Source: Psychrobacter sp. P11F6
GTDB taxonomy: Bacteria > Pseudomonadota > Gammaproteobacteria > Pseudomonadales > Moraxellaceae
Direction: 5' to 3'
Length of the DNA stretch: 64,000 nt
Assembly (NCBI RefSeq): GCF_001435295.1
Contig: NZ_CM003594.1
Span: 186,001-250,000, forward strand
The notes under the pieces are model-generated. The model searched no databases. It was given only the letters and a program-made list of their open reading frames with translations, and was not told the origin of the DNA. The translations under genes and the position numbers were made by a program. Below are positions 27,450 through 37,420 of this stretch, piece after piece; positions within the stretch are counted from its first letter, which is position 1; every line of letters starts with the position of its first letter.

Positions 27450-28676
27450 CTAAATATCTAGCACCACATCAGTCATGGCAATGTTGATGCAAGTTTGAAT
27501 AGATTCATAACCATCACTGCTCATTTTTCCTGTGTGAATATTTTTGACCACACCGCTGACTTTATTGCAGCGACACAACTGGCAGATACCTTGTCTACAA
27601 CCATGCGCTAAGCGAATTCCTGCGTCCTCTGCGGCATTCAATAATGTCGTGCTACTGTCAAACTGCCGTTGCCTCGCCCGTAAATAAACAGTATGTTGTG
27701 CTGCGTGTTTTTTTCTATCGAGCGCCTGTTCGTTATCAAAATTGAAATCAGGCGACGCATGACCAAAGTTTTCTACAATGATATTATCGCGCAGGTTTTT
27801 ATTGTGCGGTAAGGTTATCTCTGCCGCTGCTTTATATAAGCCAGTCAACAGAGCCTGTGACCCGCATGCAAATATTTGCGTATCTGCCAGTGGTAGGTTT
27901 AATGCCAACAAACTGTCTACGCTCAAGTGTCGCTTGCCAGCCAAATAAGTATCAGATTTCTCGGTATTGACCAGATGATAGGTGAAAGCTGGATACGCTA
28001 TGCTCAGTTGTTGCCATTGGTTTTCGAACGGGAGCATTTCAGTGCGACTGTAATATAGCAACGTCACCTGATGTCCGTTGTCCAGTGCTTGCGTGATGAG
28101 TCCTAACATGGGCGTAATACCGCTGCCACCCGCGATAAATAATAAAGAAGCAGATTTTTCGGCAGCTGATGTTGTCTGTACCGTTATAGATGTTTGTGCC
28201 AAAGTGAAAGAGCCACTGGGAACACTACTGTTGATGACACTGCCAAGTGCTATATGTTTGGTTAAGTAATCCGAAACCAAGCCTTGTGGCTTAATAGCAA
28301 TAGTAACCGCAAGATAAGGTGGTTGCTTTTTGCGAGCGCCACTATTAATACTGTTGCCAGTAGTAATGTCGTGCCACCAGAGGAGCGGTTGGTGCGCCAA
28401 ACCTAATAATGAATAGCTGCGCTGATGATACACACCTTCAATAAGAACGCTTAAGTTAAGATGTTGACCACCCTGCCAACCACGTTGCGAACCCAGTAAT
28501 TGCCGTCGAAAAGCATGATTAGTCTCAAATCTGAGCGCTATTAAGTCATCGCTAAGTGTATACCGCGCAACAAGGCGCAGCTTTGGGACAGTGAAAGACC
28601 AAAACGGCTGTAAGTGTGATCCAATAAAATCGATAAATGCATGTTGAATCATTTCAGGATGATAGCCGTTGGTCAT
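27450..28676 (-). CDS. Ferredoxin reductase-type oxidoreductase (FAD/NAD(P) and 2Fe-2S domains)
   Basis: The order of domains is an FAD-binding barrel (RSYSLLG near 85), an NAD(P)-binding domain (FIAGGSGITPMLGLI) and a C-terminal plant-type 2Fe-2S ferredoxin (HGCRQGICQLC with a final cysteine in IQTC). This arrangement matches the reductase partners of bacterial stearoyl- or acyl-CoA desaturases. The start at 28676 is chosen because an AAAGGT site lies about nine bases upstream; an earlier in-frame start at 28709 has none. It is the first gene of a probable two-gene operon with the desaturase. Confidence 0.9.
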   Translation of the reverse strand: MTNGYHPEMIQHAFIDFIGSHLQPFWSFTVPKLRLVARYTLSDDLIALRFETNHAFRRQLLGSQRGWQGGQHLNLSVLIEGVYHQRSYSLLGLAHQPLLWWHDITTGNSINSGARKKQPPYLAVTIAIKPQGLVSDYLTKHIALGSVINSSVPSGSFTLAQTSITVQTTSAAEKSASLLFIAGGSGITPMLGLITQALDNGHQVTLLYYSRTEMLPFENQWQQLSIAYPAFTYHLVNTEKSDTYLAGKRHLSVDSLLALNLPLADTQIFACGSQALLTGLYKAAAEITLPHNKNLRDNIIVENFGHASPDFNFDNEQALDRKKHAAQHTVYLRARQRQFDSSTTLLNAAEDAGIRLAHGCRQGICQLCRCNKVSGVVKNIHTGKMSSDGYESIQTCINIAMTDVVLDI

Positions 28677-29021
28677 ATTATCAGTACCTTTGTTAAGATA
28701 TCCTAACATGCTAACGGCTATTGATTAAATTTGCGAAAGTTTTGATGCTATTTTTTGTGGTCTTTATAAAACAGTTATAAGTCAGAATGTTAAGCGAAAC
28801 GGTTCGATAGTAGGTTTCGTTACCGCTTTTAGCTAGAAAGCTGAGTACTCTGTGACAAAAGCCGTAAAACAATCGTTAAAACAATCTGTTGGCTTGCAGG
28901 GTATGCGCCACAATGCGATAATGGCTTATAATTTGTAACCCTGATTTTGAGGTGCAGCACGCTTGGCATCATTGCCAAGTATGATTCGCTTGCCTCTTTT
29001 ATGCAGTCTATCGGAGTGTTA
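28677..29021. other. Divergent region between the reductase and ettA
   Basis: About 345 bases containing divergent promoters. An in-frame extension of ettA back to 28947 exists but lacks conservation, so it is treated as leader. No structured element was recognised. Confidence 0.5.
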
Positions 29022-30683
29022 ATGGCTCAATATATTTACACGATGAACAACGTGTCAAAACTTGTTCCGCCTAAGCGTGAAATTTTAAAAAATATTAACT
29101 TATCATTTTTTCCAGGTGCCAAAATTGGTGTCTTGGGTATTAACGGTTCAGGTAAATCAACCTTGCTACGCATTATGGCTGGCGTGGATACTGAATTTAG
29201 TGGTGAAGCACGCGCGCAAACTGGCACCAAAATTGGTTATCTGCCGCAGGAACCACAGCTTGATGACAGCAAAGACGTACGTGGTAACGTCGAAGACGGT
29301 ATGCGTGAAGCCTTAGATGCGCTCGCACGTTTAGATGCCATTTATGCTGAATACGCTGAGCCTGATGCTGACTTTGATAAGCTTGCTGAAGAACAAGGCA
29401 AGATGGAAGACATCATCCAAGCGTGGGATGCCCATAATTTAAATACCCAGCTCGAAAAAGCGGCTGATGCCTTACGTCTGCCACCTTGGGATGCGGATGT
29501 TAGTAAGCTGTCTGGTGGTGAAAAACGCCGTGTAGCACTATGCCGTTTACTATTGTCACGCCCTGATATGCTGTTACTTGACGAACCGACCAACCATTTG
29601 GACGCCGAGTCTGTTGCATGGCTAGAGCAGTTCTTGCAGAACTACAGCGGTACAATCGTTGCCATTACCCATGATAGATATTTCCTAGACAACGTCGCTC
29701 AGTGGATTTTGGAGCTAGATCGTGGCCATGGTTATCCGTATGAAGGCAACTATACTGAGTGGCTCGAGCAAAAGAACACCCGTTTAGAGCAGCAGAATAA
29801 GCAAGAAGAATCATTTGCTAAAGCACTGAAAAAAGAGCTGGATTGGATTCGTAAAAACCAAAAAGGTCAACAAGCCAAGTCTAAATCTCGTGTACAGCGC
29901 TTTGAAGAGCTGAACTCAACAGAGTTCCAACAGCGCAATGAGACCGCTGAAATTTATATTCCGCCCGGTCCACGTTTAGGTAATAAAGTCATTGAAGTGA
30001 ATAACATTTCCAAATCATTTGGTGATCGTCTGCTTTATGAAAACCTAAGCTTTAACGTGCCAGCGGGTGCTATCGTCGGTATCATCGGACCAAATGGTGC
30101 GGGTAAAACCACACTGTTTAACATGATTACCGAACGTGATACGCCAGATACCGGTTCAGTCGATTTGGGCGAAAGTGTCAAAGTTGCCTATGTTGGTCAG
30201 GTACGTGACAACTTAGATGACAGCAAAACCGTTTGGGAAGAAGTGTCTGACGGTCTTGATATTATTACGGTTGGCGATTACACCACGCCAAGTCGTGCTT
30301 ATATCGGTCGCTTTAACTTCAAAGGCTCAGATCAGCAAAAGCACGTCGGTCAATTGTCAGGTGGTGAGCGTAACCGTTTACAGCTAGCGAAGACATTGAA
30401 GCAGGGCGCGAACGTATTGCTCCTTGATGAACCGTCAAACGATTTGGACATTGAAACCTTACGTGCGCTAGAAGATGCGATTCAGGTCTTCCCAGGTACG
30501 GTCATGGTCGTCTCGCATGATCGCTGGTTCCTTGACCGTATCGCGACTCATATCTTAGCGTTCGAAGATGAAGGCCCAGTTTGGTTTGATGGTAACTATT
30601 CTGAGTTTGAAACGTATCGCAAAAAGACGATGGGTGATGCTGCCACTCCTAAGCGCATGAAATATAAAAAGATTTCGACTTAG
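29022..30683 (+). CDS. ettA: Energy-dependent translational throttle protein EttA (ABC-F)
   Basis: EttA binds the ribosomal E site and gates entry into elongation according to the ATP/ADP ratio. There are two ABC domains: Walker A GINGSGKST with signature LSGGEKRR, and GPNGAGKTT with LSGGERNR. The linker is rich in charged residues, and the arm region has the EttA-type sequence (QPDA-like EYAEPDADFDKL). No membrane segments are present. The ATG at 29022 has a CGGAGTG site and begins with the conserved MAQYIYTM; an upstream in-frame extension is not conserved. The 553-residue length is normal. Confidence 0.96.
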   Translation: MAQYIYTMNNVSKLVPPKREILKNINLSFFPGAKIGVLGINGSGKSTLLRIMAGVDTEFSGEARAQTGTKIGYLPQEPQLDDSKDVRGNVEDGMREALDALARLDAIYAEYAEPDADFDKLAEEQGKMEDIIQAWDAHNLNTQLEKAADALRLPPWDADVSKLSGGEKRRVALCRLLLSRPDMLLLDEPTNHLDAESVAWLEQFLQNYSGTIVAITHDRYFLDNVAQWILELDRGHGYPYEGNYTEWLEQKNTRLEQQNKQEESFAKALKKELDWIRKNQKGQQAKSKSRVQRFEELNSTEFQQRNETAEIYIPPGPRLGNKVIEVNNISKSFGDRLLYENLSFNVPAGAIVGIIGPNGAGKTTLFNMITERDTPDTGSVDLGESVKVAYVGQVRDNLDDSKTVWEEVSDGLDIITVGDYTTPSRAYIGRFNFKGSDQQKHVGQLSGGERNRLQLAKTLKQGANVLLLDEPSNDLDIETLRALEDAIQVFPGTVMVVSHDRWFLDRIATHILAFEDEGPVWFDGNYSEFETYRKKTMGDAATPKRMKYKKIST

Positions 30684-30746
30684 GACTGTTGTTTAAAAGA
30701 TAGTTTTTTAAAAAAACAGCTACTTAGAAATTTCAAATTTGAAGAT

Positions 30747-30782
30747 AAAAAAAGACCTCTAATCAATTAGAGGTCTTTTTTT
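30747..30782. terminator. Bidirectional terminator between ettA and plsB
   Basis: An A-run, AGACCTCTAAT, a two-base loop, ATTAGAGGTCT and a T-run form a symmetrical hairpin between the convergent genes. Confidence 0.93.
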
Positions 30783-30830
30783 GCTCGATATATTCAGTTT
30801 AGCTCATTAAATATTATAGCTGGTTGCAGA

Positions 30831-33659
30831 TTAACGCTTACGCCCAAATTTACGCTGCTTTTTATTACTAATCTCAGTAATCGCATGAGTAATTTCTTCT
30901 TCATCTAAGCTGGCGACTTGCTGCAAAATCTGCATCATGTCAGGCGTTAGCACGTACTTAGCATGACGAGCAATATCATTGATACGATGATCAAAGGTCA
31001 ATACGCCGGTTTCATCATCTTTTTGCAAGTAATCGAGACGAGTCAAGGCACTGATGAAGCTGGTGAATAAGGCGCGGTCAAAGAAATCAGGAATATCATC
31101 TGCATATAGTACAGATAAGCGCTGACCCAGCAGATGACACAGATCAACGACTTCGCTTTCGGTTAGATTGCCTGAGCCTTGCTGGGCGAGTAGGGCAAGC
31201 GTCATAAAGTAACGCTCAAGGCTCTGTCCGACAGGCGTCGCTAGCACTTGCAGCTGCTGATAGCATTTGCTGTTTGATTCAGGGACACTAAGTACGCCAT
31301 CGCTCAATTCGACAATTAGACCATGCGAGAGTAGGCTGTCGACTTTTTTATTTAAGGTATCAGCCAAGCCATGTGCTGGGTAATATAAGAACAGCTCGCT
31401 TTGTAAAAATGGATAGAGTTGCTTAGCAATATTGTCCAAACGACTGCGTTCGATACGACCGTTACGCGCCACTAAGGCGGCTAAAAAAGACAGTAGAATA
31501 AAGACATGAAGGATGTTATTACGGAAATAGCTGAGCAATGCCGCTTGCTTGCCGGCAATCTGAATGATGTCACCTAAAATATGCGGCGTACGTTCAATGA
31601 GCTTTAGTTTGATACCATAATCAATGATTTGCTGCGGACTCATATCTGTAATGACGGTGTCATCTGAGTAGGACAGCTGCTGAGCAAGACCTTGATAGAG
31701 GGCAATTTGTTCGCGGCATATCGTTTCATCTAGAGCAGCTTTAGGCGCTGACAATAATACCAATGATAATAACGAAACGGGCGTCACAACCGCCGCCTTA
31801 TTGATGTGCTGCATGATTTTGACGCCGATGTTATCGACCATCGCGCTGGCTTTATCATCGAGCGGGGTATCGGTGCGATCCGTCGGCAAGCTATTGGCTG
31901 GCACATCGAATTTTGTCATAAAGTCGCTAAGATGCAGTGGTGTGCCAAAGCTTAGATGTACATTACCAAAGATACGCTCAATTTTACGACCAACTTTGAG
32001 TAAGCCTAGTAAAGATTCAGATTCTTTTGGCTTGCCTTTTAGCTCACCAACATAGGTACCACCTTCCATAATACGCTCATAACCGATATAAGTCGGAATG
32101 AAAACCACTGGCTTCTCAGAATGACGTAATTGACTGTGCACTGTCATTGCTAGCATGCCCATCTTCGGTGGTAATAAACGTCCTGAACGCGAGCGACCAC
32201 CCTCGATAAAGTATTCAATCGGTGTGTTACGTGTAATAAGGGTGTGCATATATTCGCGGAGGACGGCGGTATAAAGTGCATTGCCACGAAAGCTACGACG
32301 TATATAAAAGGCAACTGCGCCGCGTAATAATGGCCCCAATACGGGTACATCTAGGTTGTCACCAGCAGCGACATAAGGAATGCTCAGACCACGCTTGTAG
32401 ATGACATAAGATAGCAATAGATAATCGACATGGCTACGATGACAAGGCACATAAACCAGCTCATAGTCAGTTGCAAGCTCACGTACGCGCTCAAAATGAT
32501 GGACTTCTACGCCATCATAGAGTTGCGTCCATAACCACGTTAAAAACTTATAAAAACCGCGCACGATGGAATGTGAATAGTCATTGACCATCTCATTGGC
32601 ATAACCTTTAGCCAAGACACGGGCTTCACGTACACTGATACCGGATTCTACTGCTTCTGCCTCTATCGCATGTTTGATAGCTGGTGAATACACTAGCTTG
32701 TCTACTAAGTTGCGTCTGTCTGATAAATCAGGACCGAGCATACTGGCACGCTGCTTGTCTAAATAAACCGTAAGCCGCTGCTGTAGCATACCGACCAGTT
32801 CACGATTGCTGTCAGCGGTCGCTACCAAAGCATAGTTTGGTGCTTCGTCGGCATCGCCCACGCTACTGGTGATGTCTAAATGGCTGTCTTTTGCAGAATT
32901 TTCTTTTACATCACCTTCTTTTATGGAGTTCTCTTTCATAGAGCTTTCTTTTATAAAGTTCTCTTTTGAATCAGTAGCTAGCGAATCAAAAATAGAAAAC
33001 CCTTCTTCATCACCTTTAAGGCTATCATTGATAAGGGTACGTAGATCTTGAGGTGGATGGAACTGTACAAAGGTGTCACGTCCCATCACTCCGATATTAA
33101 AGAGCTGCTTGGTGATGCTAGGGTCTTGCCAGTTGTCAGCGGTCAGCAGCTTAAACAGTGAATCCTCTTTTTCTGGAGCGCGTCCCCATAAAATAGAGAC
33201 GGGCACCAAACGTACTTTTAGCTCTGGATGTTGCAAAACAGCAGACACCAAACGTGACAGGCGCGGCGATAGCTGACTGTCTTTGGCGCTTGGATGGTTC
33301 AAAAATATGATGGCTGCGTTTTCTTTGATATTATGGGCGGCATCATGTACCCCAACCAATGCTGGTGGTAGATTGTGCTCTTGCGTCTGCAGGTCAATCA
33401 AAATACTGTTGGAGCGTGAATAATCTTGCAACACATAAAATCTTAGCGTTTGATCGTCTGTATCGAACTCAGGTAATTCACCCAATAACTTAGGTTTAAC
33501 AGCGACATCGAGTAGCTGCCCCGATAGCTTGCGATAAATTTGATTAATCGGCGCATTGGAATAAGGCTTGGGGGCAATTGGATTGACGTCAGTATTAGAA
33601 GCGCTGTCGGTTGTGACTGGCGCTTTAAAAATCCGTTTTTTTAAGAACTTCGGTATCAT
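30831..33659 (-). CDS. plsB: Glycerol-3-phosphate 1-O-acyltransferase PlsB
   Basis: PlsB performs the first acylation of glycerol-3-phosphate in phospholipid synthesis at the inner membrane. The acyltransferase motifs are clear: HX4D in CHRSHVDYLLLS, then YFIEGGRSRSGR and FIPTYIGYERI. The 942-residue length exceeds the roughly 810 of E. coli PlsB, partly through an insert of about 30 residues (near 240-270) made of short Lys/Glu/Ser repeats (KESSMKENSIKEGDVKENS). A TTG-type start four codons upstream (33671) is possible; neither start has a strong ribosome site. Confidence 0.94.
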   Translation of the reverse strand: MIPKFLKKRIFKAPVTTDSASNTDVNPIAPKPYSNAPINQIYRKLSGQLLDVAVKPKLLGELPEFDTDDQTLRFYVLQDYSRSNSILIDLQTQEHNLPPALVGVHDAAHNIKENAAIIFLNHPSAKDSQLSPRLSRLVSAVLQHPELKVRLVPVSILWGRAPEKEDSLFKLLTADNWQDPSITKQLFNIGVMGRDTFVQFHPPQDLRTLINDSLKGDEEGFSIFDSLATDSKENFIKESSMKENSIKEGDVKENSAKDSHLDITSSVGDADEAPNYALVATADSNRELVGMLQQRLTVYLDKQRASMLGPDLSDRRNLVDKLVYSPAIKHAIEAEAVESGISVREARVLAKGYANEMVNDYSHSIVRGFYKFLTWLWTQLYDGVEVHHFERVRELATDYELVYVPCHRSHVDYLLLSYVIYKRGLSIPYVAAGDNLDVPVLGPLLRGAVAFYIRRSFRGNALYTAVLREYMHTLITRNTPIEYFIEGGRSRSGRLLPPKMGMLAMTVHSQLRHSEKPVVFIPTYIGYERIMEGGTYVGELKGKPKESESLLGLLKVGRKIERIFGNVHLSFGTPLHLSDFMTKFDVPANSLPTDRTDTPLDDKASAMVDNIGVKIMQHINKAAVVTPVSLLSLVLLSAPKAALDETICREQIALYQGLAQQLSYSDDTVITDMSPQQIIDYGIKLKLIERTPHILGDIIQIAGKQAALLSYFRNNILHVFILLSFLAALVARNGRIERSRLDNIAKQLYPFLQSELFLYYPAHGLADTLNKKVDSLLSHGLIVELSDGVLSVPESNSKCYQQLQVLATPVGQSLERYFMTLALLAQQGSGNLTESEVVDLCHLLGQRLSVLYADDIPDFFDRALFTSFISALTRLDYLQKDDETGVLTFDHRINDIARHAKYVLTPDMMQILQQVASLDEEEITHAITEISNKKQRKFGRKR

Positions 33660-33917
33660 AATCAGTATCAAAAATAGTCAAATATGTTGCGCTTATGATG
33701 CCATAAAAGCCATCAAAGCGATATATAGTGTCTGTATATACTGCTAATATTAATACGGTCTGGTTACTATATAGTGAGTTAAGCCGCTCTTAATAAGCTC
33801 AAATAATTGAAAGTTAATGTATTTAGCGCAATAATAGTTCGGCGACAACCAAGAGTCACTATAGAGTAATTATGTTTAAATCTACCCATTAATATCATTG
33901 ATATAAGCTGAAATATT

Positions 33918-34406
33918 ATGACACCAGCGATTAATCTTGCCAAACAACGCGCTCTGAAATATCAATTACACGACTATGTCCATGACAGTAATGCCGCCTC
34001 TTTTGGCTTAGAGGCGGCAGAAAAGCTAGGCGTGGATGTGTCACAAGTGTTCAAAACCTTGGTGGTATCGACAGAGACTGGTGCGCTTGCCGTTGCTATC
34101 TTACCCGTAGATAAAACGTTAAACTTTAAAAAAACGGCTAAGGCGCTATCTTCGAATAAATTGCTGACCTGCAAAAAAGTGCAAATGGCGGATCCTAAGC
34201 AGGTAGAGCGTAGTACGGGCTATGTGCTAGGCGGCGTCAGCCCATTGGGACAAAAGAAGCGCTTGCCGACTATCATAGACAGCTCGGCTGCAGAGCAGAC
34301 AACGATTTATGTCAGCGGTGGTCGCCGTGGTTTAGAAATTGAGCTGCCACCAGCACAATTAGCTGAGACCCTTGCTGCTTGCTTTAGTACTATTATTGAT
34401 GACTAA
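33918..34406 (+). CDS. ybaK: YbaK-type Cys-tRNA(Pro) deacylase
   Basis: YbaK hydrolyses cysteine mischarged on tRNA-Pro. The 162-residue protein carries the conserved VFKTLVV, LNFKKTAKALSSNKL and TGYVLGGVSPLGQKKRLP blocks, including the KxxK-type lysine and the G-x-P loop of the editing site. The gene ends in a near-perfect 18-base duplication that includes its stop codon (34383-34418). Confidence 0.94.
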   Translation: MTPAINLAKQRALKYQLHDYVHDSNAASFGLEAAEKLGVDVSQVFKTLVVSTETGALAVAILPVDKTLNFKKTAKALSSNKLLTCKKVQMADPKQVERSTGYVLGGVSPLGQKKRLPTIIDSSAAEQTTIYVSGGRRGLEIELPPAQLAETLAACFSTIIDD

Positions 34407-34513
34407 AAAGTTACTGATGACTAAAAATCGTTGCCGCTGACGGGCTGTTCAATCAATCCTGAAACGATGGCTAATATTTTACTCCCTCACTCATATTTTA
34501 TAAGGACATATTC

Positions 34514-34888
34514 ATGCCACATCTAACCATTCAAATGACGCCCAATGTCAGTATTGCTCATGAAGAATCATTGCTTAAAGCGTTAAATAAAGCGTTATGG
34601 GACAGTGGGCACTTTGGCACACCGACTGATATTAAAGCACGGATCGTGCCCATTGAGACGTTTTTGGTAGGCGTTGAAGATGATGAGCAGGCGTATGGCT
34701 TTATTTATGCGCATCTAAAACTAATGACTGGTCGTGACCTAGTTATTCGTAATCAGCTAGCAGGGCTGCTGGTGACGGCGATAGAGCAGGAGATAGGCGC
34801 AGAGCAATCAGGGCGAGCAGCCTTACAGATATGTGTGGAAGTTGAAGAAATTAGCGCGGTATATCACAAAAAAATGCTGGGTAGCTAA
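34514..34888 (+). CDS. 5-carboxymethyl-2-hydroxymuconate isomerase-like tautomerase
   Basis: The 124-residue protein starts with Pro after the initiator Met (MPHLTIQMT), and the N-terminal proline is the catalytic base of tautomerase-superfamily enzymes. The body (LLKALNKALWDSGHFG, IKARIVPIETFLVG, AYGFIYAHLKLMTGRD) matches the CHMI subgroup, which isomerises an intermediate of homoprotocatechuate degradation. No other gene of that pathway is nearby, so the role in this organism is uncertain. It follows ybaK on the same strand after about 107 bases. Confidence 0.85.
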   Translation: MPHLTIQMTPNVSIAHEESLLKALNKALWDSGHFGTPTDIKARIVPIETFLVGVEDDEQAYGFIYAHLKLMTGRDLVIRNQLAGLLVTAIEQEIGAEQSGRAALQICVEVEEISAVYHKKMLGS

Positions 34889-34925
34889 AATGCTGATATC
34901 TTCCGAAACGATGATTCATCAATCG

Positions 34926-35408
34926 TTATAAGTATTCACATAGCGATTTACTGGCATATGTGGGTAATATCATTACCTCAACCTTATAACCAGCCGTTTT
35001 GCCTTCAGTCGCCATCAAATTTCGGGCAATGCGTAAGCGATATTGTTCGGTTGCGGGTAGGCAGCCTTGATACACGATACCGCCTTTGCTGCCATCTTGC
35101 GTACCGTTTGGCATATGTAATACGCCGACATTGGCTGTCTCAGGCGTACCAGTAAGTGGTGCAATATTAATAACGGCATATTGCCAGCTGGTGGCATCAA
35201 AGCGATACCAGCGCTCATCTTCATTGGGGCTTAATTTGCCAGTGACCGTACTACTGATCGCGCCTTTGGCAAATTTAATAGGAGTGTCAGGGTTTTTAGC
35301 CAGCTCCGTAGCACTAGTTGCGCTAAAACTGATCAGTGCCGTACTGAGCAGTAGCACTCGTATAGATAATGAGGCTAAAGAAGTTTTTTGATGATCAATG
35401 GATAACAT
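34926..35408 (-). CDS. Small exported protein with a possible PPC-like beta-sandwich, function unknown
   Basis: The 160-residue protein has an N-terminal signal peptide (hydrophobic stretch at about 16-32, ending ATSA). The mature part, with GKLSPNEDERWYRFDATSWQ and the later YRLRIARN, suggests a pre-peptidase-C-type beta-sandwich of the kind that binds surfaces or calcium; this is a weak resemblance. Two cysteines (YQGCLPA and SLCEYL) could form a disulfide through DsbA. It stands alone. Confidence 0.65.
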   Translation of the reverse strand: MLSIDHQKTSLASLSIRVLLLSTALISFSATSATELAKNPDTPIKFAKGAISSTVTGKLSPNEDERWYRFDATSWQYAVINIAPLTGTPETANVGVLHMPNGTQDGSKGGIVYQGCLPATEQYRLRIARNLMATEGKTAGYKVEVMILPTYASKSLCEYL

Positions 35409-35524
35409 TATTGGCTCCTAAAATGGCCATTTATCTATAATAAGTTACTCATTAACCCTCATCTATGATGTATATTTATTGTCGATAGGCTTTAATGAGA
35501 ACGTCTGTACTTTTAGTTAAGCAT

Positions 35525-35557
35525 AAAAAAGCGCCTACATGCTAGGCGCTTTTTTTA
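35525..35557. terminator. Terminator of the acyl-CoA dehydrogenase gene
   Basis: GCGCCTA, a five-base loop and TAGGCGC are flanked by A and T runs, so it can act on either strand. On the minus strand it lies about 45 bases beyond the dehydrogenase stop. Confidence 0.9.
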
Positions 35558-35599
35558 TTGATTATTGCTTAATTGTGATGCTATCTTATTCTAAAAAAC

Positions 35600-37420
35600 T
35601 TAGTCTAGAAAAGCAAAGTTCTCAATCTTCATTGCTGTCATGCTGTCACTTGGTGCAACCATGGCTTCGGCATGCCCCGAGGTACGTGGTAACAACTTAT
35701 CAAAGTAGAATTCAGCCGTTTGGATCTTAGCTTTGTAGAATTCTGGGGATTCAGTGCCGCCGTTTTCTAGCTTGTCATAAGCGACTGCTGCCATACGCGC
35801 CCAATGATAACCCATCATGACATAGCCTGAGTACATCAAGAAATCGTCTGATGCAGCAGAGATGATTTCACGATCTTTACGTGCCATTAGCATCAAGCGG
35901 ACAGTCAATGTATTCCACTCAGCACATAGCTTGGTGAGTGCCCAAACGAATTTACGCATGTCTTTATCAAGTGCATACTCGCCACACCATTTCATGATGC
36001 TTGAGGTATAATCACGGATGATTTTGCCTTTAGACTGCAAGATCACTTTACGACCGAGTAAATCCAATGCTTGAATACCAGTTGTACCTTCGTACATGGT
36101 GGCGATACGAGCATCACGAGCGATTAGCTCCATGCCCCATTCTTTGATATAGCCGTGACCGCCATAGACTTGCTGACCGTGTTTGGCCGCTTCAATGCCT
36201 AGCTCAGTTAAGAAGCCTTTTAGGATTGGTGTGTAGAAACCCAATTTATCATCCCATTTTTCAAACTCTTCATCATCGCCATTGATGATACCTTGTGCCA
36301 TTTTATCGGCATAGCGCGCAGAATGATAAATCATCGAACGACCGCCTTCGGCAAAGGCTTTTTGGGTCAATAGCATACGACGTACGTCAGCATGGTTGAT
36401 GATAGCATCAGCAACTTTTTCAGGCTCTTTTGTGCCTGATAAGGTGCGCATAGAACGGCGATCTTTTGCATACGGCAGCGCGTTTTGGAATGACAATTCA
36501 GTATGCGCCAAACCTTGGATACCAGTGCCAATACGGGCTGTGTTCATAAAGGTGAACATAGCTTTTAGACCTTTGTTCGGTTCACCAATTAAGTAACCAA
36601 CGGCATCATCAAAGTTTAGGACACAAGTAGCCGATGAGCTAATGCCCATTTTGTGTTCGATCGATCCACAAGTCACGCCATTACGCTCGCCAATTTCACC
36701 TTCAGTAGTTGGCAAGAATTTCGGTACGATAAATAATGAGATACCGCGTGTGCCTTCTGGTGCATTTGGCAAACGTGCTAAAACAATATGAACGATGTTT
36801 TCCGTTAAATCATGCTCACCACTTGAGATGAAAATCTTAGTACCGCTAAGCTTATAAGAGCCGTCATCTTGTGGAATGGCTTTAGACTTAACCTGACCCA
36901 AATCCGTACCACATTGTGGTTCAGTCAAGCACATGGTACCAGCCCAAGAGCCTTCGACCAATTTATGCAAGTAGGTTTCTTTTTGCTCATCGGTACCATA
37001 TTGCATAATGGTATTGATACAGCCAGTTGATAGACCAGGATACATTGCCCATGGCCAGTTCGCCGTACCGATCATTTCAGCTTTGATAAGATTCAATGAG
37101 GTCGGTAAGTTCATACCGCCGTACTCTTCAGGGTAAGAAATACCTTGCCAGCCGCCTTCTACAAATTGATCATAAGCTTCTTTAAAGCCTTTAGGGGTTG
37201 TGACCACACCATTCTCAAAATGACAACCTTCAGCATCTGCTGGTTGATATAAAGGCGCTAAGACATTTTCAGCAAAATCTGCCATCCCTTGAAGAATCAT
37301 ATCAACGGTTTCAGGATCGGCATTTTCGCCATTATCCAAATCTTTATAATGAGTTTGAAAGTCGAAAACATCATTTATTAAAAACTTGATATCACGTAAA
37401 GGTGCTTTGTAAGTTAACAT
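35600..37420 (-). CDS. Acyl-CoA dehydrogenase (606-residue type)
   Basis: An FAD enzyme oxidising acyl-CoA at the alpha-beta bond. Key regions are CLTEPQCGTDLGQVKSKA (FAD/substrate), KMGISSSATCVLNFDDAVGYLIG, and the C-terminal GGHGYIKEWGMELIARDARIATMYEGTTGIQALDLLGRK containing the YEGT catalytic glutamate signature. The extra C-terminal domain (about residues 470-606) places it with the larger group that includes DmdC-like and long-chain enzymes of Acinetobacter and Pseudomonas. The specific substrate is unknown. It is a single-gene unit with its own terminator. Confidence 0.92.
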   Translation of the reverse strand: MLTYKAPLRDIKFLINDVFDFQTHYKDLDNGENADPETVDMILQGMADFAENVLAPLYQPADAEGCHFENGVVTTPKGFKEAYDQFVEGGWQGISYPEEYGGMNLPTSLNLIKAEMIGTANWPWAMYPGLSTGCINTIMQYGTDEQKETYLHKLVEGSWAGTMCLTEPQCGTDLGQVKSKAIPQDDGSYKLSGTKIFISSGEHDLTENIVHIVLARLPNAPEGTRGISLFIVPKFLPTTEGEIGERNGVTCGSIEHKMGISSSATCVLNFDDAVGYLIGEPNKGLKAMFTFMNTARIGTGIQGLAHTELSFQNALPYAKDRRSMRTLSGTKEPEKVADAIINHADVRRMLLTQKAFAEGGRSMIYHSARYADKMAQGIINGDDEEFEKWDDKLGFYTPILKGFLTELGIEAAKHGQQVYGGHGYIKEWGMELIARDARIATMYEGTTGIQALDLLGRKVILQSKGKIIRDYTSSIMKWCGEYALDKDMRKFVWALTKLCAEWNTLTVRLMLMARKDREIISAASDDFLMYSGYVMMGYHWARMAAVAYDKLENGGTESPEFYKAKIQTAEFYFDKLLPRTSGHAEAMVAPSDSMTAMKIENFAFLD

